Source: Sporolactobacillus kofuensis | GTDB lineage: Bacteria; Bacillota; Bacilli; Bacillales; Sporolactobacillaceae | DNA length: 64,000 nt | Reading direction: 5' to 3' | Assembly (NCBI RefSeq): GCF_024125425.1 | Contig: NZ_JAMXWN010000013.1 | Location: 18,728-82,727, forward strand | Shown: piece by piece, positions 26,153 through 35,296 of the stretch | How positions within the stretch are numbered: position 1 is the first letter of the stretch | How the letters are laid out: each line of letters opens with the position of its first letter | Notes under the pieces: model-generated | Databases searched by the model: none | What the model saw: the letters and a program-made list of their open reading frames with translations, nothing else | What the model was told of the DNA's origin: nothing | Program-made: the position numbers and the translations under genes

Positions 26153-26158
26153 TATAAT
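26153..26158 (+). promoter_or_regulatory. -10 element of the amtB promoter
   Basis: A perfect TATAAT, 33 bases before the start codon. No good -35 is present at 17 bases; that space is occupied by the nitrogen box. Confidence 0.6.
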
Positions 26159-26190
26159 AATTTCATTCGAAAGAAGGGGGCATCAGATAC

Positions 26191-27423
26191 ATGAAAGAAT
26201 TATCTGCAAGTGTTGATTCATTATGGGTATTGATTGCAGCAATCTTAGTTCTTCTTATGCAAGCAGGTTTCGCTTTTCTTGAGTCAGGTTCTCTGCAAAG
26301 CAAGAACGCTGGCCACATTACAGGCAAGCAAATTATCACTCTTGCTATATCATCGATTGTCTTCTGGGCAGTTGGTTATGGTGTAGCATTTGGTGATGGA
26401 AATGCATTTATTGGCGGTTCTAAATTTTTCTTGAGCGGTGTTCCAAGTGGCGCTGACTCTATTTTCTTCCTTTTCCAACTTGCTTTCGCCGCTGTGTCCC
26501 TTGCTATTGCTTGGGGTGGTTTTGCAGAACGTGCAAAACTATCAGTATATTTCATTTTTGGTACTGTGTTTATCGCTATTATCTATCCGGTCGTTGGTCA
26601 CTGGGTATGGGGCGGCGGCTGGCTAAGTACACTCGGTATGCAAGACTTTGCCGGATCAACAGTCGTTCACCTTCAAGGTGCAACTGCAGCTCTTGTAGGT
26701 ACATTACTCCTCGGACCTAGAATTGGAAAATTCAAAGACGGAAAACCACAAACGATTCCAGCTCACAGCATTCCTTTCGTTTATCTTGGTACATTTATTC
26801 TTTGGATTGGCTGGTTCGGATTTAACGCCGGTAGTACTGTAAGTATCGGCAATGGTATGTTCTTCGGCTATGTTGCATTGACAACGAACATGGCAGCAGC
26901 TGCAGGTGCTCTTGGCGCACTGTTCGCTGCAATGATCCTCAGAAAAACAGCTGATATCGGAGCTATGTGTAATGGTGTTCTTGCAGCACTCGTTGCTATC
27001 ACAGCATCTTGTGCGTTCGTTGAACCTTGGGCTGCGATCGTTATTGGTGCCGTTGCCGGTGCGTTCACGTACTGGACTGCAATTGCCCTTGAAGCTAAAG
27101 GTCTTGACGATCCGATCTATGCATTCTCTGTTCATGGTATCTCAGGTATCATCGGTACACTGTCAACCGGATTCTTTGCAGCTCCTGCACTCGTGAAATT
27201 GGCTGGTGTTGGTAAAGCAGGTCTCTTCTATGGTGGCGGCTTCCACCAATTAGGTGTTCAAGCGCTTGGTGTTGTTGCAGCATTTGCATTCGTTGCAGTT
27301 GCATCCTTCATCGTACTTGCTATCATGAAAGCAACAATGGGACTTCGCGTTTCTGCTGAGGCTGAAAAAGCAGGTCTCGATATTAGTGAACACGGTGCAT
27401 ATGGTTACGGTGAAACGAAATAA
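26191..27423 (+). CDS. amtB: Ammonium transporter
   Basis: AmtB/NrgA is a trimeric ammonium/ammonia channel. The 410 residues have about 11 membrane segments, the periplasmic-side aromatic gate region, and the pore histidine motifs VVHLQGATAALVG and YAFSVHGISGIIG. Length and motifs are typical. Unlike Bacillus nrgAB no PII gene (glnK/nrgB) follows; a terminator comes directly after. Nitrogen control is indicated by the upstream box. Confidence 0.96.
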   Translation: MKELSASVDSLWVLIAAILVLLMQAGFAFLESGSLQSKNAGHITGKQIITLAISSIVFWAVGYGVAFGDGNAFIGGSKFFLSGVPSGADSIFFLFQLAFAAVSLAIAWGGFAERAKLSVYFIFGTVFIAIIYPVVGHWVWGGGWLSTLGMQDFAGSTVVHLQGATAALVGTLLLGPRIGKFKDGKPQTIPAHSIPFVYLGTFILWIGWFGFNAGSTVSIGNGMFFGYVALTTNMAAAAGALGALFAAMILRKTADIGAMCNGVLAALVAITASCAFVEPWAAIVIGAVAGAFTYWTAIALEAKGLDDPIYAFSVHGISGIIGTLSTGFFAAPALVKLAGVGKAGLFYGGGFHQLGVQALGVVAAFAFVAVASFIVLAIMKATMGLRVSAEAEKAGLDISEHGAYGYGETK

Positions 27424-27459
27424 TTAACCTACTTAATGCATAAGTTAAAAGTACATGAT

Positions 27460-27496
27460 AAGAGGGGCTTCCTTGAATAGGAAGCCCCTCTTTTTT
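27460..27496. terminator. Terminator between amtB and rnz
   Basis: AAGAGGGGCTTCC and GGAAGCCCCTCTT form a 13-bp stem with a seven-base loop and TTTTTT on the plus strand; T-poor on the minus strand. Confidence 0.9.
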
Positions 27497-27527
27497 ATGT
27501 GTATCAATAACCGATAAATGAAGTTGA

Positions 27528-28463
27528 TTATGCTCTTGGTTGCATCTTTAATTGAAAGTGCCAAAGATCATGAGCAAGAAATGTATGAGGAAATAACGAT
27601 TTTGCCTCATTCAACAGACCCAATTGTTCTTTTCTTTGGTAGCGAGAACTTAAATGCGTCAAGATTAATGTCTTTACCGATGACTGTCTCGCCGTTTCAG
27701 CGGCTTGAATGGATGTCGAATGATGATAATCATGGGCCAACTGTTCGGCATCCCCTCGAAAAGTAGCTTCATGAACCAATACATCTGCATTCTCTGCAAG
27801 CTCAACAGTTGCAGCACAGGTTCGTGTATCTCCTAAGACTGTGATAATGCGACCTTTTCTTTTTTCACCAATGAATGCTGCAGTCTCTAATTTCGTTCCA
27901 TCTGGCAATTCTACCTCAGATTGTTCCTTAATTAACTTATAGATCGGGCCCGGGGTAACGCCGATCGCTTTCAATTTATCAACCAATAATTCACCTTGTT
28001 GATCTTTTTCAGTTACTCGATATCCGTAACTTTTAATGCCATGATCCAACTCACGAGCAGTAACCACAAAATGAGCATTTTCATAAACAACGCCGTTATG
28101 CTCAATTTCAATTACCGTCACAGGAAAGTGGAGATGCGTTCCCGATAGTTTCAGAGAAGTTTCTACATATTCCTTTAAACCAACTGGACCAATCAAGTGC
28201 AATGGCGTTTCTGCTCCTTGAAACGAACGGCTACCTAAAATGCCGGGCAATCCAAATAAATGGTCGCCGTGTAAATGGGTGACAAAGATTACGGTTAATT
28301 TTGTTAGCTTAACAGATGTATACAGAACTTGTCGTTGAGTGCCCTCGCCACAATCAAAGAGCCAGAGATCACCATCATATTCTGGAAACCCTAAAGCCAT
28401 CGAAGTCACATTTCTTTCTTTCGCCGGCATTCCTGCACCCGTGCCTAGAAAAGTAAAATTCAT
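27528..28463 (-). CDS. rnz: Ribonuclease Z
   Basis: RNase Z cuts the 3' trailer of tRNA precursors that lack an encoded CCA. The metallo-beta-lactamase motif THLHGDHLFG supplies the zinc ligands; further ligands occur in LGDTRTC, HEATF and the C-terminal ILTHLSSRYQ. The GLPGILGSRSF segment and the flexible arm region are present. ATG at 28463 has GGGTGG five bases upstream. Length (311 aa) is normal. Confidence 0.95.
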   Translation of the reverse strand: MNFTFLGTGAGMPAKERNVTSMALGFPEYDGDLWLFDCGEGTQRQVLYTSVKLTKLTVIFVTHLHGDHLFGLPGILGSRSFQGAETPLHLIGPVGLKEYVETSLKLSGTHLHFPVTVIEIEHNGVVYENAHFVVTARELDHGIKSYGYRVTEKDQQGELLVDKLKAIGVTPGPIYKLIKEQSEVELPDGTKLETAAFIGEKRKGRIITVLGDTRTCAATVELAENADVLVHEATFRGDAEQLAHDYHHSTSIQAAETARQSSVKTLILTHLSSRYQRKEQLGLLNEAKSLFPHTFLAHDLWHFQLKMQPRA

Positions 28464-28501
28464 TCCATCCACCCTTTTTTCAACGCATAAAGCACGAATC
28501 T

Positions 28502-29734
28502 CTATCTTTTTTCCGTCTTTTTCGTTTCTTCCTCATTTTGTCTTGCTGATGACTGCTCATTCAGTAATCGAGCAGCAGGTGTTAATGTAAAATCGCCAAA
28601 ACGGTCATTGAGTTCGTTAACTAAACCCATAAGACGCTCAGTTTTGGCATCCTCTTGATAAGTGAAAATGTCCAGTTGTTTCGTTGACTCACTTACGGGT
28701 TGAAAATCAGCGAGTGTTAGACCAAGTAAACGAACAGCTGAATGATTCCAATTTTTTTGGAAAAGTGCGTACGCAACATTCACAATTTCATCCTGATCAT
28801 TGAGGGGCTGAACAGTGGACCTCTGTCTTGTAACCGTTGTCCAGTCATAATAACGAATGGTCACAGTAATTCCATAACTCACCACGTGCTCTCTGTGTAA
28901 TTGAATGACTAATTCTGAAGCGAGTTTCTGAAAAGTGCTTCGTATGAGATCTAACGAACGCGTATCACGCGCTAACGTGACCGAATGACCAATACTCTTA
29001 TACCGATCCCAAGCTTCAGGATCAACAGGTCGATCATCATTACCATTAGCATGCGCATGGAGACGGTTCATGTTAATTCCGTACTTCGTTGCTATGTACT
29101 GAGGATCTTTTCGAGCAAGATCACCGATTGTAAACATACCGTCTTTAATCAGTATTTTTTCTGTCTTCGGACCAACGCCATGCATTTTTCCAATCGGTAA
29201 CGGCCAAAGTTTATCGGCAAGTTCACGCTTTCGAATTACGGTTACTCCCATTGGTTTCTTCATATTAGAAGCCATTTTAGCTAGGAATTTATTGGGTGCA
29301 ATGCCAATACTACAAGGCAAATGGAGTTCCTTTGCAATTCGCGCTTGTATATCAGAAGCCAATCGGAGTGGATGAATGCGTTCAATCTGCCCCGTAACAT
29401 CGAGATAACCTTCATCGATTGATGCTTTCTCAACAAGCGGGGTATAGGACATAAGCATCTGAAAGAGATGCTCCGATGTTCTGCGATACAACGGAAAGTC
29501 CGGATGTTTGACAATCAAGCCCGGGCACCGTTTTTGTGCCTCCTGAACAGTCATCGTGGTACGAACACCCATTTTTCTTGCCTCATAACTACTCGTGACA
29601 ATAATTCCATGACGTTCTTCGGGTTTTCCCGCAATTGCAAGTGGCCGACCTTCTAACTCCGGATGATTCGCGATTTCCACCGAGGCGTAAAAACTATTCA
29701 TATCAATATGAAAAATTACGCTCGCTTTCCCCAT
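28502..29734 (-). CDS. dinB: DNA polymerase IV (Y family)
   Basis: A translesion polymerase with metal-binding FHIDMNSFYASVE at the N-terminus, the catalytic SIDEGYLDVT, helix-hairpin-helix MHGVGPKTEKIL and a little-finger domain. The C-terminus carries QLDIF, a beta-clamp binding pentapeptide. The 410-residue size and the neighbourhood (rnz, tripeptidase) match Bacillus polYA (yqjH). Confidence 0.95.
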   Translation of the reverse strand: MGKASVIFHIDMNSFYASVEIANHPELEGRPLAIAGKPEERHGIIVTSSYEARKMGVRTTMTVQEAQKRCPGLIVKHPDFPLYRRTSEHLFQMLMSYTPLVEKASIDEGYLDVTGQIERIHPLRLASDIQARIAKELHLPCSIGIAPNKFLAKMASNMKKPMGVTVIRKRELADKLWPLPIGKMHGVGPKTEKILIKDGMFTIGDLARKDPQYIATKYGINMNRLHAHANGNDDRPVDPEAWDRYKSIGHSVTLARDTRSLDLIRSTFQKLASELVIQLHREHVVSYGITVTIRYYDWTTVTRQRSTVQPLNDQDEIVNVAYALFQKNWNHSAVRLLGLTLADFQPVSESTKQLDIFTYQEDAKTERLMGLVNELNDRFGDFTLTPAARLLNEQSSARQNEEETKKTEKR

Positions 29735-29773
29735 CGTTTCTCATCCCCTTATTGCGACCCACCAATGTATTAA

Positions 29774-30895
29774 TTAATCGTTCATGGCCGCTTGATCGAT
29801 CAGTGCCAAGACTAATTCACCGGTCTTTACCAATTCAGCAATAGCTATTTTTTCTTTTACCGTATGAATGTTCTCATAACCGACACCAAGATTCAGCGTC
29901 GGTATACCTTTTCCGCAAACGACATTGGCATCACTACCTCCACCACTTTGTAAAAGTCGTGCTGTTCTGCCTACCTTCTCAATGGCCTTTGAGGCGAATT
30001 GAACCAATGCATCTTTAGCTTCAAAGCGGTATCCAGGATACATGAATTGTACGTGAACATCAGCCGTTCCACCCATTGCGTCAGCAGTTGTTTCAAATGC
30101 CTCACTCATTTTTTTCACTTGACGATCCATTTTATCTTTATTCAGAGACCGAGCTTCCGCTAGGACTTTAACAGAATCACAAACGATGTTGGTTGCTTTT
30201 CCGCCTTCAAAACGGCCAATATTTGCTGTTGTCTCTTTATCAATACGACCTAGTGGCATCATCGCTATCGCTTTTGCCGCAATGGTGATCGCCGATATAC
30301 CTTTTTCAGGTTCAATGCCAGCATGAGCGGTCTTTCCATAGAGATTTACTTCTAATTTCGTTTGATAGGGTGCGGCAATGATAAGATCACCAACGGGTCC
30401 GTCACTGTCGAGTTCGAAACCATAATCTGCATGAATAAGAGACGTATCAAGTGCCTTAGCACCGACAAGTCCTGATTCCTCGCCAACGGTAACCACAACC
30501 TGCACTTCTGCATGGTCAAGTCGTTCCTCTTGAATGACGCGAAGAGCTTCAAGTATTGCTGAGACACCCGCCTTATCGTCTGAACCTAATATTGTTGTAC
30601 CGTCAGATTTGATATATCCATCACTGACAATTGGTTTAACCGATTGTCCTGGAAAAACCGTATCCATATGTGCACCAAAGAAGATTGGTGTACCCTTTAC
30701 TGTTGCTGGCAATGTACAAATCAAATTATTTGCACCATGACCAGTCGCTCTCTTCGCATCATCTTCCTTAACGTCCAATCCCAATGCCTCGAATTTGTTT
30801 TTAAGCACTTGAAAAATTCGTGCTTCATTACCCGTCTCAGAATCCACCTTCACTAATTCACAGAAATTGTCTACCAACTGATTTTTATCGATCAT
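29774..30895 (-). CDS. M20-family tripeptidase-like metallopeptidase (YqjE/PepT-2)
   Basis: The zinc peptidase motifs of the M20/PepT clade are present: FFGAHMDTVFPG, the bridging aspartate in LGSDDKAGVSA and the catalytic glutamate pair in TVGEESGLVGA. About 373 residues, with a dimerisation domain in the middle (AKTAHAG-type sequence, here GKTAHAGIEPEKG). Annotated relatives are tripeptidases, though substrates are mostly untested. ATG at 30895 with GGGTG is preferred over GTG at 30904. Confidence 0.88.
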   Translation of the reverse strand: MIDKNQLVDNFCELVKVDSETGNEARIFQVLKNKFEALGLDVKEDDAKRATGHGANNLICTLPATVKGTPIFFGAHMDTVFPGQSVKPIVSDGYIKSDGTTILGSDDKAGVSAILEALRVIQEERLDHAEVQVVVTVGEESGLVGAKALDTSLIHADYGFELDSDGPVGDLIIAAPYQTKLEVNLYGKTAHAGIEPEKGISAITIAAKAIAMMPLGRIDKETTANIGRFEGGKATNIVCDSVKVLAEARSLNKDKMDRQVKKMSEAFETTADAMGGTADVHVQFMYPGYRFEAKDALVQFASKAIEKVGRTARLLQSGGGSDANVVCGKGIPTLNLGVGYENIHTVKEKIAIAELVKTGELVLALIDQAAMND

Positions 30896-31008
30896 GACAT
30901 TCACCCATTTCGTTTAGGACAGAATGATCTATTCCGGTCCATTCTTGTCCAATTTAATACATTCCTAGTTATTTTATCATATCATTCGCATTGAATTTAT
31001 TCTCTTGA

Positions 31009-31038
31009 TTGAAAAGATCACAGATCTTCTACTATAAT
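31009..31038 (+). promoter_or_regulatory. Sigma-A promoter of the Prli42-like gene
   Basis: TTGAAA, an 18-base spacer and TATAAT lie 32 bases before the start codon at 31070. Confidence 0.7.
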
Positions 31039-31069
31039 GAAACAAGTAATTGTAGAAAGGATCTTATCC

Positions 31070-31177
31070 ATGTCGAAAAAACTATTTAAATTCGTAGTTT
31101 ATGTGATGATCGGTGCCCTTGTTTTATCAACTGTATCAGCTTTTATTATTGCGATTGTAAATGAAGCGCTTAATTAA
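31070..31177 (+). CDS. prli42: Prli42-like single-span membrane miniprotein (DUF4044)
   Basis: This 35-residue protein (MSKKLFKFVVYVMIGALVLS at the start) has a basic N-terminus and one membrane helix, the layout of Prli42, the Listeria protein that anchors the stressosome at the membrane and is conserved across Firmicutes. It has its own promoter and an AAAGGA ribosome site, so it is a real gene. It lies beside the tripeptidase gene. Its stop region overlaps the end of the convergent histidine kinase gene by eight bases. Family assignment rests on length and pattern only. Confidence 0.7.
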   Translation: MSKKLFKFVVYVMIGALVLSTVSAFIIAIVNEALN

Positions 31178-32267
31178 TGGCGCTTTTCTCATTTCCTTCT
31201 CCACGCACTGGAAGCAAGATCGAAAATAGTGTGCCTTTACCATAGTCACTGCTCACATGAATCTCTCCATGATGCACATCGATAATCTTTTTCACGATTG
31301 AGAGACCCAATCCATTTCCTCCTTGTTTACGATTACGTGAGCGATCGGCTTTATAGAAACGTTCAAAAAGATGTACAAAATCTTCTTTTTTTATACCTAT
31401 TCCGCTATCTGTTAGTCGAAAACAAATCTGATCACCTATTTTTTTTAATTCTATTCTTATTTCACCTTGGTTCGGGGTGAACTTTATACTATTGTGAATC
31501 AAATTCATCCACACCTGATTCATCAACTCAGAGTCTGCATTAATAAATACAGGATCAAGATTAATTGTCATTCGTAATTGTTTCTTACTCCATTGCGGTT
31601 CTAACGCAAGCACACAGGATCTAATTTGTCGATCCGGACGATAATTGGTCATATGCAACGGATGTCTACCATTCTCAAGAGCCGTCAGCTTCAGCAGATG
31701 ATCGCTTAGCTTCGATAACCGATCAGTTTCAGTCTGTATAATCTTAAGATAGTGATCGTGCTTTTCTTTTGAAAGTTGATCATTTTCAAGTGCTCGTGCA
31801 AATCCTTTAATTGATGTAAGCGGTGACTGAATTTCATGTGAGACATTTGATATGAATTCTTGACGTACTTTTTCCAACTGCCCTAACTCTTTTGCCATAT
31901 CATGTACACTGTCGGCAAGCTGAATGAATGGATTGTCTTTATGAATACCCTCATGTGCAATCGGAAGATCGAGTTTAATTTCGAAATTCCCTTTGGCTAT
32001 TTGTCGAATCGCTTGAGTGATGGTCTGAAGATAATTGAGTCTCATCGGTTTTACTCGCTTACCAACCTGGATCATAAGGATAACAAACGAAAGAAAACCG
32101 AAAAAAGCACTAATCAAATGAAGAACGATCGGCGGCCATGATAAGTGATATACGTTCAAAATAAAATCCACAGCAATGTAAAAGATAATCCATAGTGCGT
32201 TCAGAAGGAGCAAGAAGAAGAGAAAGAGACTTCGGGCTTTGATACGTTTCCATGACAATAATCTCAT
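31170..32267 (-). CDS. Sensor histidine kinase
   Basis: A 365-residue membrane kinase: two N-terminal membrane helices (about 12-34 and 46-69) with almost no extracytoplasmic loop, a HAMP-like linker, phosphoacceptor His144 in SNVSHEIQSPLTS, and an ATPase domain with NLIHNSIKFT, DSGIGI, LFERFYKAD and GNGLGL. The very short external loop suggests it senses membrane state. It overlaps the upstream response regulator gene by four bases (ATGA), giving a cognate pair. Confidence 0.93.
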   Translation of the reverse strand: MRLLSWKRIKARSLFLFFLLLLNALWIIFYIAVDFILNVYHLSWPPIVLHLISAFFGFLSFVILMIQVGKRVKPMRLNYLQTITQAIRQIAKGNFEIKLDLPIAHEGIHKDNPFIQLADSVHDMAKELGQLEKVRQEFISNVSHEIQSPLTSIKGFARALENDQLSKEKHDHYLKIIQTETDRLSKLSDHLLKLTALENGRHPLHMTNYRPDRQIRSCVLALEPQWSKKQLRMTINLDPVFINADSELMNQVWMNLIHNSIKFTPNQGEIRIELKKIGDQICFRLTDSGIGIKKEDFVHLFERFYKADRSRNRKQGGNGLGLSIVKKIIDVHHGEIHVSSDYGKGTLFSILLPVRGEGNEKSAIN

Positions 32268-32938
32268 AGACGTTCATCCAATCGATAGCCGAGTCCACGA
32301 ACAGTCTTGATTTCAAATCCAGAGTTTTCATTTGAAAAGCGTTCACGCAATCGCTTTATATGGACATCAACTGTTCGTTCGTCCCCTACATAGTCATATC
32401 CCCAGATCTCTTCAATGAGATCATCTCGTGTAAAGGTTCGGCCTGGAGAGCTGGCAAGCATGAATAAAAGCTCGAACTCCTTCATTGGGATCATGATCGA
32501 TTTGCTGCCGTGATGAATCGTGAATGATTTTCGATCCAGATTTAACTTTCCAACCCGCACTGTCTGGGAAACAGAAACCTGATAGCGCTTAAGTAAAGCT
32601 TTGACACGCATCACCAGTTCAATTGGTTCGAAAGGTTTAACGAGATAATCATCTGCACCCAGTCTGAAACCTTTCACCTTTTGCATCGTTTCTCCTTTTG
32701 CAGTAAGCATCAGAATAGGCGTTTGCCAAGCTTTTCTGACTTCATGGCAAAATGTCCACCCATCCATTTCCGGCATCATAATATCCAGAACAATTAACCC
32801 AATGGACTCCCGCTCTAAGTAGTGCAGTGCTTCTTTTCCATTTTCTGCTTCGATACACGACATTGCTTCATTTTCTAGAAAGAGCGTTACAAGTTCACGA
32901 ATATGCGGATCATCGTCTACAACAAGAACTTTATTCAT
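32264..32938 (-). CDS. OmpR-family response regulator
   Basis: The receiver domain has acidic pocket VVDDD, phosphoacceptor Asp52 (LDIMMPEMDG), the T in MLTAKG and K in LVKPF; the C-terminal winged helix has the ERTVDVHIKRLRERF recognition helix. It forms an operon with the kinase downstream. The start has a GGAGGTAGGAG site. Neighbours do not reveal the target genes. Confidence 0.94.
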   Translation of the reverse strand: MNKVLVVDDDPHIRELVTLFLENEAMSCIEAENGKEALHYLERESIGLIVLDIMMPEMDGWTFCHEVRKAWQTPILMLTAKGETMQKVKGFRLGADDYLVKPFEPIELVMRVKALLKRYQVSVSQTVRVGKLNLDRKSFTIHHGSKSIMIPMKEFELLFMLASSPGRTFTRDDLIEEIWGYDYVGDERTVDVHIKRLRERFSNENSGFEIKTVRGLGYRLDERL

Positions 32939-33121
32939 AGACTCCTACCTCCTTCAATTACAGTTCAGTTCATTCACCCATAGTTTGCAGTGTAACTATG
33001 AACAGAAGATGAATCAAGTCAATTCTGCTGCAAAGAATGAAGGATAGTTGATTGGCATAATGATTTCTATACTGAGTATTTTCCGAAATAATGTGGCTGA
33101 TTTTTTCCTTGACTATTTATG

Positions 33122-34015
33122 TCAGACGTTGCGCTCTTTGTATGATGCATTGAATCGTCGAATAATCTTCATTGGGCGGAGCTCCATCATGACAATACTC
33201 ACTACTACAAGTGCTGCTCCGAAATATCCACTTGTCGATAACTGTTCACCTGTAAAGAGAAAGGCAAATAATGCCGCAAACACGGGTTCAAGTGTAAAAA
33301 TTATCCCAGCGTGAACCGAAGAAGTGAAGTGCTGTGCGACAACTTGTATCATATACCCTGCAGCACTACATAAAATACCAAGTCCCAGTACAGAAATCCA
33401 GGCACCTGGAGTATGTGGCAAGTGTACACCTTCAGTAAAAAGAGAAAGGAACAACGCGATAGCCCCAACAAAACCCATTTGCCATACGCCTAATGCAATC
33501 GCATGAACACGCTTAACAAATCGATCGGCAAAAACGATATAGCCTGCGTTAAAAAGTGCACCCAAAATACAATAAAGATCTCCGAGATTAACTTGAGCAT
33601 CGCTTCCACCAGTCAATAAAAAGATGCCAAGTAAAGAGACACAACCACTCAATAGAACTTTCCGCTCCGGAATTTTCCGAATCAGCAAAGCTTCAATTAG
33701 GGGAACAAATAGAACGGTGAGACTTACTAAGAAGCCTGCTTTTGATGCAGATGTTGTCTTCACACCAAGCATAATAAAAAGAAAGACGCCAAGGAGAATA
33801 ATGCTTAAATAAAAGCTATACATGAATGTCTGTCGATTTGTTTTTCGAATCCATTGATTGAATAACAAAACGGTGATGACAAAAGCAATTAAAAAGCGTA
33901 AGCCAATTAAGTTGAACACGCCTAATGAATCAAGTCCGGTTTTCATAAATAAATAGGAGGATCCCCAAAATAAGGTGACGACAACAAGCATCCAATCTGC
34001 TTTTTTTTGATTCAT
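33122..34015 (-). CDS. DMT-superfamily permease (EamA)
   Basis: About 297 residues with ten membrane segments arranged as two EamA repeats (LFWGSSYLFMKTGL in the first; LEPVFAALFAFLFTGE in the second, a typical signature). Members export amino acids or other metabolites. ATG at 34015 has a GAAGGA site; the longer ATG at 34039 is less likely. It is divergent from a LysR regulator gene, which probably controls it. Confidence 0.88.
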   Translation of the reverse strand: MNQKKADWMLVVVTLFWGSSYLFMKTGLDSLGVFNLIGLRFLIAFVITVLLFNQWIRKTNRQTFMYSFYLSIILLGVFLFIMLGVKTTSASKAGFLVSLTVLFVPLIEALLIRKIPERKVLLSGCVSLLGIFLLTGGSDAQVNLGDLYCILGALFNAGYIVFADRFVKRVHAIALGVWQMGFVGAIALFLSLFTEGVHLPHTPGAWISVLGLGILCSAAGYMIQVVAQHFTSSVHAGIIFTLEPVFAALFAFLFTGEQLSTSGYFGAALVVVSIVMMELRPMKIIRRFNASYKERNV

Positions 34016-34073
34016 CGGTCTTTTTCCTTCAATCATCAATTAATCATTTTCCATATATAGTATAAAAGCATCA

Positions 34074-34102
34074 TTGGCATTAATAAAATGAATGTTTATA
34101 AT
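34074..34102 (+). promoter_or_regulatory. Sigma-A promoter of the LysR gene with overlapping palindrome
   Basis: TTGGCA, a 17-base spacer and TATAAT. The -10 is inside an imperfect palindrome (TGTTTATAATCATGAACA, 34093-34110), which fits a LysR T-N11-A site and autoregulation of both divergent genes. Confidence 0.7.
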
Positions 34103-34143
34103 CATGAACATGAACATTTTTCATTTACATAAGGAGACCAACG

Positions 34144-35016
34144 ATGAGTCTGATTAAGTATCAAATCTTAGTTAAAGTCGTGGATGTCAGCAGTTTTACA
34201 AAGGCTGCTGATCAACTTGGACTTACACAATCAGCAGTTAGCCATGCTGTCACGAGCTTGGAAAATACATTTGGTTTCCTATTAATTAATAGAGATCGAT
34301 CCGGAATTACGCTTACTCGTGAAGGAGAATCACTTCTCCCTTCGATTCGGGCGATACTTAGGATGGATGATAAAATTCATCAAGAAGCCTCCGCCTTACT
34401 CGGTGTTGCAAGCGGTACAGTTTCAGTCGGTGTATTTACGAGTGTGTCCAAACATCTTCTTCCTCAAATCATTCAAAGGATGGACAAAAAGTATCCATTT
34501 ATTAAAATTCGATTATCCGAAGGCAACTATAAAGAGATTGAGGATGGTTTATCCAGCGGCGAATTAGATTGTGGCTTTATCAACAAGCGATCATTCAAAC
34601 CTTTTGATGTGACCCCTCTAAAAAAGGACCGTATGCTTTGCATCGTCTCATCAGAGAGTTCGCTCTACGACGCTTCAGACGTTTCATTTCGTCAAATTGA
34701 GAACGAATCATTTATTATGCCTGCATTCGGAGGCTATCATGAAGTCAAACGACTATTAGCAGAACACCACTGTCGACCAAATGTCCGGTTTGAATTGATG
34801 GAAGAAAATGCGATTTTAGCAATGATCACGCACCACCTGGGGATCAGTATCCTCCCCGAGATGGTCCTTCCGGAAGACATTTCGCCGCTGAAAGCCATTC
34901 CCTTAATATCCAATAGCTACAGATCAATCAGCCTTGCAACACGAAATCCTCCTTCCCCTGCTGCAAAAGCATTTACCGATGTCACGAAAGAAGTCATCAT
35001 AGACTTTGAAAGCTAA
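34144..35016 (+). CDS. LysR-family transcriptional regulator
   Basis: The 290-residue protein has an N-terminal helix-turn-helix (SSFTKAADQLGLTQSAVSHAV) and a periplasmic-binding-like effector domain. It is transcribed divergently from the EamA permease gene with 128 bases between them, a classic regulator-target layout. The effector is unknown. Confidence 0.92.
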   Translation: MSLIKYQILVKVVDVSSFTKAADQLGLTQSAVSHAVTSLENTFGFLLINRDRSGITLTREGESLLPSIRAILRMDDKIHQEASALLGVASGTVSVGVFTSVSKHLLPQIIQRMDKKYPFIKIRLSEGNYKEIEDGLSSGELDCGFINKRSFKPFDVTPLKKDRMLCIVSSESSLYDASDVSFRQIENESFIMPAFGGYHEVKRLLAEHHCRPNVRFELMEENAILAMITHHLGISILPEMVLPEDISPLKAIPLISNSYRSISLATRNPPSPAAKAFTDVTKEVIIDFES

Positions 35017-35070
35017 GATTCTCGCTTCAAAGATAAGGTTAATACAAAATTTTCACTAGAGAATAAAGAA

Positions 35071-35165
35071 AAGCTGCGAGCCAAGTGAGACCCTGCAGAC
35101 AACGGCGATCGAGGAAGCTCACGGATCGCCCGCGGCAAGCGAGCAACCGGAGTGTCATTGAAGCA
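35071..35165. repeat. GC-rich intergenic repeat, copy C (long, inverted)
   Basis: On the minus strand this reads TTGCTCGCTTGCCGCGGGCG, then CCGTGAGCTTCCTCGATCG, then CTGCAGGGTCTCAC, in the same order as copy B. It lies in the 280-base gap between the LysR gene and aroA, outside any gene. Confidence 0.75.
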
Positions 35166-35296
35166 TAAGTTTCAACGCGCGCCAATCTAAGGAATGTTGA
35201 CAGTAAAAAGCGTAACTACTAGAATTTACTTTAATTAGCTAAACAATAGAGTCGAACACGCTCATTTTTTAGTCGATAAAAGGAGTCGATTGATTT

